Source: Pseudobdellovibrio sp031428275
Lineage (GTDB): Bacteria > Bdellovibrionota > Bdellovibrionia > Bdellovibrionales > Bdellovibrionaceae
NCBI GenBank assembly: GCA_031428275.1
Contig: JANPPC010000034.1
Location: 1 to 64,000 of the forward strand
Direction of reading: 5' to 3'
Length of the DNA: 64,000 nt
Shown piece by piece: positions 41,264 to 48,349 of the stretch (position 1 is the first letter of the stretch; each line of letters begins with the position of its first letter). A program made the translations under genes and the position numbers. The notes beneath the pieces were generated by a model, which saw only the letters and a program-made list of their open reading frames with translations, did no database searches and was not told the DNA's origin.

Positions 41264-43153
41264 CTAAAGCCCGAAAGATTTTAAGACATTTACGACCAGC
41301 ACGGCTAAACCGTATGCCAACAAGTTACTAAGTATAAGTTGAATAATTGCTGGTTTCCATGAATTGGCCTCGCGTTTTAAAATCGCAAACGTAGAAACGC
41401 ATTGTAATGCAATCATAAAGAAAATTAATATACCAGTTACCGTAGCCACCGTAAAAATCTTCGAGCCATCCGGAAAGCTTGCCTCACGCATGGCCGTTAA
41501 TAAACCTTTCGTCTGCGCTTCGCTTTCGCCGCTGACGTTAAAGACCAGGGCTAAAGAAGAAACGAACACTTCGCGCGCCGCAAAGGCCGAGATCAATCCG
41601 AAGCCTACGCGCCAATCAACACCTAAAGGCTTAAAGATGGGTTCTACAACTTGACCCACTTGGGCCGCATAACTCTGTGAAGCAATTTGGGCTTCTGTCA
41701 TCTCAACGCCCACCGGGGGGCGCGGAAAAGTTGTTCCAAACCACAAAACCAAGGCTAAAATTAAAATGATCGGACCCGCTCGAAACACGAAAGTTTTCGA
41801 CTTGGCGAAAGCTTGTAAAACTAGAATGTTCATACGCGGGCGACGGTACAACGGAAGCTCCATCATTAAACGTGAATGGGGCTCGCCTTTCAGAATTTTA
41901 GAAAGAATTTTTGAAGCGACTGCGCCGACTACAATAGCGCCGAAATACAGCAAGGCCATAATCAAACCCGCTTTTAGCGGCTGACCGTCTCCAATTAAAA
42001 AACCAATCATCAGACCATAAACTGGTAAACGCGCCGAACACGTCAAAAAAGGAATGATACTTTGCGCGATCAGTTTCTCTTTTTTTGAAGTGATATTTCG
42101 GGTCGCCATAATGGCTGGGATTGAACAAGCAAAACCCGACAGCAACGGAACAAATGATCGCCCGCCTAAGCCAACGGCCGATAGGGGTTTATCAATAAGG
42201 GCCCCGACCCGAGCTAGGTAGCCCGTTGATTCTAAGATACCAATACCTAAAAATAAAATAAAAATTTGCGGAACAAAAATCACAACGCCGCCAATAGCAG
42301 CGATCAATCCCGAACCCAAAAAATCACCCACTAGATTCGGAATAGTTGCAGTGACCTTCGCTGCCGTAGCACCGAAAAATTCATCAATAACATCCATCAC
42401 CGGAGCCGCTAACCAATAGATCGACGAAAACAATAACGTCATCAAAACAAAAAAGATCACTAAGCCGAAAACTGGATGTAAAAAAATATGATCAAGCTTA
42501 GCCGTTAACTGCAGCGCCGAATTTTTTTCGCTATTTTTATTGGTAACAACTAAATCTGATGTTTTTTGCGCCCAATCTAACATCTGCTCTTGCTTTTGAA
42601 TGTTCCATGCCGGTGCAGAGATTGGGTTAATTCCTGGCAATGGCTGCTTCATCAGTAGAATGATATGGTCAAGCCCGCGCCCTAGAATACCGTCAAACAA
42701 AACGACCGGAGTTTTTAACTTTTCTTTTAAAAGCTCTTGGTTAAAAACCGAACCCTCTTTTTCTAAAAGGTCCATCATAGTAATGACTAAAATGACAGGG
42801 TAACCCGTTTCGCGCAGCTGCTCAGCTAAAACTAAATGGCGATTCAATTGCGTTCCGTCGGCTACAATGATCACCCCATCGATATGGTGCGGAAATTTCT
42901 GCTGGTCAAACAAAGTGTTATAGGTCACTTTTTCGTCTTCTGATTGCGGATTCAACGAATAAACGCCTGGTGTATCAATAATTTTCGCCTGAAAGTTTTC
43001 AAATTTCTCACTCAGCTGGCTGCGTAAAGGCCCCATGCTGTATTCAACTGTCGCTCCGGGATAGTTTACGGTTTTAGCACGCGATCCCGTTAACCAATTA
43101 TAGAGAGTCGTTTTTCCGGCATTTGGAGATCCAACTAGCGCCCATGTAGACAT
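41264..43153 (-). CDS. feoB: Ferrous iron transporter FeoB
   Basis: 629 residues. The N-terminal G domain has the P-loop GSPNAGKT (residues 8-15), the switch region NYPGATVE and DTPGVYSL (60 onward). The G4 position reads TMMD (125-128) rather than the usual NxxD. About ten membrane helices follow, with the Gate-type GFACSIPAIMATR and a CSARLPVY motif characteristic of FeoB. It takes up Fe2+ across the inner membrane. It overlaps feoA by 19 bp and lies downstream of a Fur-like box. Confidence 0.95.
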   Translation of the reverse strand: MSTWALVGSPNAGKTTLYNWLTGSRAKTVNYPGATVEYSMGPLRSQLSEKFENFQAKIIDTPGVYSLNPQSEDEKVTYNTLFDQQKFPHHIDGVIIVADGTQLNRHLVLAEQLRETGYPVILVITMMDLLEKEGSVFNQELLKEKLKTPVVLFDGILGRGLDHIILLMKQPLPGINPISAPAWNIQKQEQMLDWAQKTSDLVVTNKNSEKNSALQLTAKLDHIFLHPVFGLVIFFVLMTLLFSSIYWLAAPVMDVIDEFFGATAAKVTATIPNLVGDFLGSGLIAAIGGVVIFVPQIFILFLGIGILESTGYLARVGALIDKPLSAVGLGGRSFVPLLSGFACSIPAIMATRNITSKKEKLIAQSIIPFLTCSARLPVYGLMIGFLIGDGQPLKAGLIMALLYFGAIVVGAVASKILSKILKGEPHSRLMMELPLYRRPRMNILVLQAFAKSKTFVFRAGPIILILALVLWFGTTFPRPPVGVEMTEAQIASQSYAAQVGQVVEPIFKPLGVDWRVGFGLISAFAAREVFVSSLALVFNVSGESEAQTKGLLTAMREASFPDGSKIFTVATVTGILIFFMIALQCVSTFAILKREANSWKPAIIQLILSNLLAYGLAVLVVNVLKSFGL

Positions 43154-43347
43154 GCCATCTCCTGCTCGTTCAGTGCTAATCGGGTTTGGCCATATTCGAT
43201 GACCGTTACCGTTCCGAAAGAAATTTTACGAATGATCTTAATTTGCACACCGGGACGTAAACCTAATTCATAAAGACGCTGTACAATTTCTGTAGAGGTT
43301 TCGTTCTTAGTTAAGGCTTCGATTTTATCGATGGTCAGGGTTTTCAT
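43135..43347 (-). CDS. feoA: Ferrous iron transport accessory protein FeoA
   Basis: 70 residues with an SH3-like FeoA fold (LYELGLRPGVQIKIIRKIS, then TRLALNEQEMACLHGR). FeoA assists FeoB in the inner membrane. It is the first gene of the feoAB operon and overlaps feoB. A Fur-like site lies 54-72 bp upstream of the ATG. Confidence 0.93.
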   Translation of the reverse strand: MKTLTIDKIEALTKNETSTEIVQRLYELGLRPGVQIKIIRKISFGTVTVIEYGQTRLALNEQEMACLHGR

Positions 43348-43400
43348 TACATTTCCTAAAAGCGATTGCGGCCGGAACCCTCTATCTCAACCCGCCGGTT

Positions 43401-43419
43401 CTAAATGACAATCATTTTC
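43401..43419. promoter_or_regulatory. Fur-box-like operator upstream of feoAB
   Basis: CTAAATGACAATCATTTTC agrees with the 19-bp Fur box at 14 of 19 positions, with the second half nearly perfect. Further upstream GAGAATTCTC (43449-43458) is a palindrome that could be another site. Placement before feoA fits iron repression. The remaining spacer to 43604 shows nothing else. Confidence 0.65.
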
Positions 43420-43604
43420 AATAAAGCCCACCTAAATGAATACAGATTGAGAATTCTCCTTTGTTCAAAACACCGTCACCTTCATCTGATACGAATCCGA
43501 CGAGCGGCCCAGAAGTCTAGCTGTGAAGCCTAGTTATGGACCAATTTTATGCAGCTTTAATTGATAGAGTTTAAGTCCGCTGCATTTTACCCCGATTTGA
43601 AAGT

Positions 43605-44624
43605 ATGAAACCACTGCAAACGTTGATTCTAATAAGTCTTTTTACGTTTTCACTTGCTAGCAAAGGCGAAGTGCTTCGCTTCCCGCAGGCCTGCACCTCA
43701 GGTATTTTAGAAATCAGTAATTTAAAAAATTTGAATCTGCGCGTTTGGTTACAAAAATTTAGCCCTCTCTTGATTTCTGAGAACGAGCTTACTTTGAAAC
43801 CCTTGTCGACAATGCGATTTAATTTAACGGTTATCAGCTCCGAAGATCGCTTCAGCATACTTAATCTAAACGCGACTGATTCTATTAAAGTTAGTCTGAC
43901 CTGTAATAAAAAAATCTACCCCGCTCATTCGTTTGAGGGTGGCTATTTGACATTTGCTAAATCTGACTTACCTCAGAACAAAATATGGTTACAAAATTTA
44001 TTCATCGGTCAGAATTCATTCAGCATCGAATTATTAGATGCAAAAATGAATTTGCAAAGCAAGTTTCGGGTCACTTTAAAGTCGAATCAAAGTACTAACT
44101 TCAATCCGCCCACTCGCGGTGTAAATTGGACGCACTTTCGTATTTCAGCCAAAGAAAGATTTACGGCCTATAATTTGACTTCAAACGGTTCTGCAAGCCC
44201 CGTTTTCGTGTCACCGCAAGAATCGAAAGTTGATCGCAAGGCCGCCTACTTTCTAGTTGAACAACGCACTGGTGAAACTGATTCGTACATTGTTCGAATC
44301 ATAGCCCCCCTGATGATCGCCCGTGCGCGCCAACAAGTAGCTGATCCCAGTCTAGAGCAAATACTTTTCGCTAAAATAGAAAAAGGTTCGCAAGGTTTCA
44401 ATCGTAATTGGTCAAAATTCGATAAAAGTTTTTGGTCGTGGTCGGTCAGTGAAGTTACAAACTTTGCAGACCTCGGTAGCACTTCGTGCAATGGCTTTCC
44501 GCAAGCCGTCGAAGACCGAGTTGATCAGTGGGTTACTCAACCTGGGCAAACTTGTTTTTGGAGTTACCGAATTAGAAAAGAGCTTAAACCAGAAGAAGTT
44601 GCCGCCGGAGTATCGCTACCCTAG
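43605..44624 (+). CDS. Secreted protein of unknown function
   Basis: 339 residues with a signal peptide (LQTLILISLFTFSLASKGE). The mature protein is beta-rich with four cysteines (FPQACTSG, LTCNKK, TSCNG, GQTCFWSYR). About the middle it has a WTHFRISAKERFTAYNL segment. No family is recognised. It converges on the PTPS-like gene with a 3-bp gap. Periplasmic or surface location is likely. Confidence 0.68.
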   Translation: MKPLQTLILISLFTFSLASKGEVLRFPQACTSGILEISNLKNLNLRVWLQKFSPLLISENELTLKPLSTMRFNLTVISSEDRFSILNLNATDSIKVSLTCNKKIYPAHSFEGGYLTFAKSDLPQNKIWLQNLFIGQNSFSIELLDAKMNLQSKFRVTLKSNQSTNFNPPTRGVNWTHFRISAKERFTAYNLTSNGSASPVFVSPQESKVDRKAAYFLVEQRTGETDSYIVRIIAPLMIARARQQVADPSLEQILFAKIEKGSQGFNRNWSKFDKSFWSWSVSEVTNFADLGSTSCNGFPQAVEDRVDQWVTQPGQTCFWSYRIRKELKPEEVAAGVSLP

Positions 44625-44627
44625 CGC

Positions 44628-45125
44628 TTAAACTGATTCACCGAACTCGGTCGATGCACTTTGCCCGAGAGTTTCTTCAACACTGACACAAACTTTTTTA
44701 ACATTTAATTTTTTAAATGCATGAAAAAATTCAGTCGCTAGTAGAACAGACAATTGCTCAACACTTGTATTATTAATTTCAAGCCAAATAACTTCATTCA
44801 TTGGCAATGAATAAAAACGGTCGCGAAAGTGAATGTCGTAATTCTTGCCATCTAAGCTAATTTTGTACTTCATATCTTTATGAAGGCTAGGCAATAAAAT
44901 ATGCTCGTCCCAAAGATCTAAACGACTTTTAATATGCTTTTTTAAAACGTTAAAATCGACGAAGTAACCCTCGGTAAAATCAGCATGCGAAGGGCAAGTG
45001 ATATCTACCTTCACTTGATAATTATGGCCATGCAGCATTTCGGCGTGCTGATCATCAAAAATTAAAAAGTGCGCCGACGAGAACTTAAAATTTTGTTTAG
45101 CTAAATGAAGTGTTGTCAATGTCAT
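44628..45125 (-). CDS. 6-pyruvoyl-tetrahydropterin synthase homologue (PTPS-III-like)
   Basis: 165 residues of the PTPS/QueD fold. The zinc histidines are kept (FSSAHFL and LHGHNYQV), with a WDEHILLP block and a C-terminal VSVEETLG. The catalytic Cys found four residues before HGH in QueD is absent; the sequence reads AEMLHGH, which fits the ExxHGH motif of PTPS-III proteins that replace FolB in folate synthesis. So it may make 6-hydroxymethyl-dihydropterin rather than 6-carboxy-tetrahydropterin. It diverges from a second family member 26 bp away. The assignment rests on this motif alone. Confidence 0.78.
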   Translation of the reverse strand: MTLTTLHLAKQNFKFSSAHFLIFDDQHAEMLHGHNYQVKVDITCPSHADFTEGYFVDFNVLKKHIKSRLDLWDEHILLPSLHKDMKYKISLDGKNYDIHFRDRFYSLPMNEVIWLEINNTSVEQLSVLLATEFFHAFKKLNVKKVCVSVEETLGQSASTEFGESV

Positions 45126-45151
45126 GGTTGATCCTTTAAAATAAAACTACC

Positions 45152-45514
45152 ATGAAATACGAATTGAAACAGCATTTTCAAATAGAATCAGCGCGTTTTT
45201 TACCAAATTTACCAGCCAGCCATCCTTGCTCGCGCATGCATGGCCACAGTTTCAAAATCATCTTAACCTTAGTTGGCCCGCTCGATGAAAAAGTGGGTTG
45301 GGTCATGGATTATAACGAAATTAGTTTCGCGATGCGGCCACTACTTAATCAGATTGATCACCGTGTTTTGAATGAGGTCGCAGGCTTAGAAAACCCCACT
45401 TCTGAACTTTTAGCTAAATGGATTTATGACCAAATGAAAACGAAAATAACTATACTAAAAGATGTAACGGTCGCAGAAACCCCTGCAACAGAATGTCGCT
45501 ACCCTGCATCTTAG
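45152..45514 (+). CDS. queD: 6-carboxytetrahydropterin synthase-like protein (QueD-like)
   Basis: 120 residues, the usual QueD length. It matches QueD along its length: HPCSRMHGHSF holds the catalytic Cys and two zinc His, IDHRVLNEVAG and ENPTSELLAKWIYD follow, and AETPATECRY ends the protein. The first zinc ligand, His in the QueD motif EAAHRLP, is replaced: this protein reads ESARFLP. QueD acts in queuosine (preQ0) synthesis. Loss of one zinc ligand may change metal use or activity. It lies head-to-head with the PTPS-III-like gene. Confidence 0.8.
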   Translation: MKYELKQHFQIESARFLPNLPASHPCSRMHGHSFKIILTLVGPLDEKVGWVMDYNEISFAMRPLLNQIDHRVLNEVAGLENPTSELLAKWIYDQMKTKITILKDVTVAETPATECRYPAS

Positions 45515-45540
45515 CCGAAGCGGATCAGCTCAGCTTAGTG

Positions 45541-46371
45541 TTAAGCTAAAGAGCTGTTTACTTTAACGGGACTATTTAACTGCTCTGCCGGATTGAAATC
45601 TGTTGGTAATTGGCCTTTTGCATAAAGCATCACGACGGTGCTACCCATACGAAAAGCTCCCAGTTCATCACCTTTTTGGATAGGTAGATTGTAACTCTTG
45701 GTAAAGTTCGCCGACGATAGTAATTGGTTGCCAACGATTGATGTATCAAACGCTAAAATAATTTGGCCTACATTTGTGGCTCCGACGAACATCACACCCA
45801 CGGGCCCGCGGTCTGTTTCGATTTCGACTAAAATGCGCTCATTAATCGAAAATAACTCGTGGATATTTTCGGTTGACCACGCATTCACAGGCCATAAAGC
45901 ACCGGGGATGTGCGTGATTTTTTTGATCGTGCCCGTCACCGGAGAGTGCACGCGGTGATAATCAGTGGGGCACAAATAGTAAGTTAGAAAAATTCCGTCC
46001 AGCCATTTTTTCAAAGCATCTGGATCTTGCGTGAAGTTTGCCAGCGAATAGGTTTTACCCTTAGCTTGAATCAATTTACCTTCGCTCATGATCGCCGCCT
46101 GCGTGATGACTGAGTCAGCCGGATTCAAAGCCCAAGTTGCCCCTAGGGGCCGAATCCCCGGTTTCAGGCGACGGATAAAGAATTCTCCTAAAGAGTCGTA
46201 TTTTGAAATCGGAAATTCGGCTTCGTTTAAGTCAATCTTGTAAGCTTGTGCAAAGTTTTCAATGATCAAATTCTTCAACCAACCCAGAAAGGGCGGAAAT
46301 TTGAGATGAACAAGTTTTCCGACAAAATAACTAAGGTGATTCTTCGGTAAAAATCGAGTGATTGCTGACAT
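45541..46371 (-). CDS. psd: Phosphatidylserine decarboxylase
   Basis: 276 residues. The pyruvoyl-forming self-cleavage site is seen in FRMGSTVVMLY (Gly-Ser-Thr, Ser becomes pyruvoyl). HRVHSPVTGTIKKI and the DSLGEFFIRRLKPG segment are also family features. The enzyme makes phosphatidylethanolamine from phosphatidylserine at the inner membrane. It diverges from the FAD-dependent protein gene, whose promoter lies over the psd start (46362-46390). Confidence 0.93.
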   Translation of the reverse strand: MSAITRFLPKNHLSYFVGKLVHLKFPPFLGWLKNLIIENFAQAYKIDLNEAEFPISKYDSLGEFFIRRLKPGIRPLGATWALNPADSVITQAAIMSEGKLIQAKGKTYSLANFTQDPDALKKWLDGIFLTYYLCPTDYHRVHSPVTGTIKKITHIPGALWPVNAWSTENIHELFSINERILVEIETDRGPVGVMFVGATNVGQIILAFDTSIVGNQLLSSANFTKSYNLPIQKGDELGAFRMGSTVVMLYAKGQLPTDFNPAEQLNSPVKVNSSLA

Positions 46372-46390
46372 GGCTCTATCTTGCTATAAT
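46362..46390 (+). promoter_or_regulatory. Extended -10 promoter reading into the flavoprotein gene
   Basis: TGCTATAAT (extended -10; TATAAT at 46385-46390) has a weak -35 TTGCTG 17 bases upstream. Transcription should start around 46396-46400, and the flavoprotein ATG is at 46400. The mRNA would therefore be leaderless or nearly so. The promoter overlaps the first codons of psd on the other strand. Confidence 0.7.
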
Positions 46391-46399
46391 CTTTGTCTC

Positions 46400-48046
46400 A
46401 TGTCGAAGATTTTCAAAGACCTTAAAGTAGATATTAATCAGGAGTTATCCGAGCACTTAGCTTGGTTACTACCTCAGCACGGCATGGAAAAGCACGGTGC
46501 GTACCGTATTCTGCGCCAATCCGTTGATGCGCGTAAAAAACACTCGCCGCATTTTGTTTATACAATTGAAGTTGCAGACGAGCTCGAAGAGCTCAGTTTA
46601 GAAAAATTTGAATTACCGCGTATAGAAAAATTACCGGCTGATTTTCAAAAACCAATTATCGTTGGATCAGGCCCCGCTGGTTTATTTGCGGCGTTACGTT
46701 TAGTCGAACGCGGTATTCCTTGCCGCTTATTCGAGCGCGGTAGCGAATCAGTCGACCGTATCAAGGGTATTAATAAGTACTGGCGTTATGGTCAGTTAGA
46801 TCCGCGTAATAACGTTTGCTACGGCGAAGGCGGCGCTGGTTTGTACTCAGATGGTAAACTGATCACGCGAATCAAATCAGAACACATACCGTATGTGCTT
46901 AATCGTTTGGTTCAGTTCGGCGCACCGGCCGAAATTCAGTGGCTATCAAACCCCCACGTCGGTTCAGATAAGATTCGCAGAGTCATACCGTTGATGCGTG
47001 AATTTTTAAAACAGCATGGCTGTGAAATTCACTATAACTCTCAAGTAAAAAGTTTGCTTTACGGTAAACGCAGTAGCGCCAATGCCGCGCAGGCTCGCCC
47101 CTTGACCGGACGCGGTGGCATACCTGGTTTTAAAAACGCAAACCCCATTTCTCAGGGTAGTGTCGAGGGCGTTGTTACAGAACAAGGCATTGAATATCGA
47201 TCGGATCATGTGATTCTAGCCACGGGCCATTCGGCCGAAGATATGTTAAATCACCTGATCGATTCGGATGTTTTCGTTGAGGGAAAGTCATTTGCCATGG
47301 GTTTACGGATCGAGCATCCGCAAAAAGAAATTAACCAAATTCAATACCGAGACTTCGCCGAACATCCGAAGCTAGGCTCGGCTAATTATAAGTTAGCTCA
47401 TCACGATGATAAAACAGGTGTCGGCGTTTACAGTTTCTGCATGTGTCCCGGAGGCTATGTCTTATCTAGCGGCACCGAAAAAGACGGAATCGTCGTCAAC
47501 GGAATGAGTAACTTTAACCGCAATTCTCCTTACGCGAATGCCGCGATCGTGGTGAGCATAAACCACGATGATCTTTTCGGATCTGATCGCATGGGCGGAA
47601 TGAAACTGCGACGTGAAATCGAAACTCGCGCGTATGATTCAATTCAAGCCGCGGGCGGAACAAAAGAATTACCGGCGCAGAACTTAATGTCGTTTTTAAA
47701 TAAGTCAGACCGCAATGTTTTAAACTCAAGCTCGTCTCCATCAGGCGTCAAAGCTATTCGTTTAGATGAGTTACTTCCTGAATTTATGTACGGCAAAATC
47801 AAAGAGGGCATCGAAAAATTTAACCAAAACATGCGCGGTTTCATCACTAATAAATCGCAATTATACGGAGTTGAATCGCGCACCTCGTGCCCATTAAGAG
47901 TAACCCGCGACGCTGAAACCCTAGAAAGCGTTTCGCACACGGGATTATTTCCGTGCGGTGAAGGCGCGGGCTATGCCGGCGGAATCACTTCGGCAGCCTG
48001 CGACGGGATCAACTGCGCCGATAAAATTTTTGACAGTCTTAGTTAA
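46400..48046 (+). CDS. FAD-dependent oxidoreductase of the COG2509 type
   Basis: 548 residues from MSKIFKDLKV; a 14-codon upstream extension into psd is rejected. An N-terminal ~80-residue domain precedes the FAD motif PIIVGSGPAGLFAALRLVERG; GEGGAGLYSDGKLITR and CMCPGGYVLSSG follow, and the end has FPCGEGAGYAGGITSAACDG. COG2509-type flavoproteins are widespread with unknown substrates. The start codon lies where the upstream promoter would begin transcription, so it is a leaderless candidate. Confidence 0.88.
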   Translation: MSKIFKDLKVDINQELSEHLAWLLPQHGMEKHGAYRILRQSVDARKKHSPHFVYTIEVADELEELSLEKFELPRIEKLPADFQKPIIVGSGPAGLFAALRLVERGIPCRLFERGSESVDRIKGINKYWRYGQLDPRNNVCYGEGGAGLYSDGKLITRIKSEHIPYVLNRLVQFGAPAEIQWLSNPHVGSDKIRRVIPLMREFLKQHGCEIHYNSQVKSLLYGKRSSANAAQARPLTGRGGIPGFKNANPISQGSVEGVVTEQGIEYRSDHVILATGHSAEDMLNHLIDSDVFVEGKSFAMGLRIEHPQKEINQIQYRDFAEHPKLGSANYKLAHHDDKTGVGVYSFCMCPGGYVLSSGTEKDGIVVNGMSNFNRNSPYANAAIVVSINHDDLFGSDRMGGMKLRREIETRAYDSIQAAGGTKELPAQNLMSFLNKSDRNVLNSSSSPSGVKAIRLDELLPEFMYGKIKEGIEKFNQNMRGFITNKSQLYGVESRTSCPLRVTRDAETLESVSHTGLFPCGEGAGYAGGITSAACDGINCADKIFDSLS

Positions 48047-48172
48047 GAGCTAATAAAATAATACCTAAAATAACTCGAGTTTTGCGAACACACTTCCGAT
48101 ACCATCTACAGTTGAATAGATAATTATCCGACATACGAACTTCCTTTCATGAGGAAGGGCTTCATGTCTTCT

Positions 48173-48206
48173 AAAAGCGAGTTGGCGCCAAGCTAAACTC
48201 GCTTTT
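48173..48206 (+). terminator. Terminator-like hairpin after the flavoprotein gene
   Basis: AAAAGCGAGTT (48173-48183) pairs with AACTCGCTTTT (48196-48206), an 11-bp perfect stem. The four terminal Ts are part of the stem. It lies 127 bp past the flavoprotein stop; another small stem (CTTCCT/AGGAAG) precedes it, so a small RNA ending here is possible. Confidence 0.55.
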
Positions 48207-48251
48207 GCATTTTCTGGGCAAAGTAAAAAACGTAGGCATTAAAACCAAAAA

Positions 48252-48280
48252 AAAGGCCCTGAATTTCTTCAGAGCCTTTT
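48252..48280. terminator. Bidirectional terminator between convergent genes
   Basis: AAAGGCCCTGAA, a TTTC loop, then TTCAGAGCCTTTT form a stem with one mismatch, with A-run to the left and T-run to the right. It lies between the flavoprotein gene and the DEAD-box helicase gene, and could stop transcription from both sides. Confidence 0.75.
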
Positions 48281-48349
48281 GAGTTTTTAAAAATTGGTGT
48301 TTTTTAAAAACTTAATATTTAACTAAGCGAAAATTCGCCGGGCCAACAA

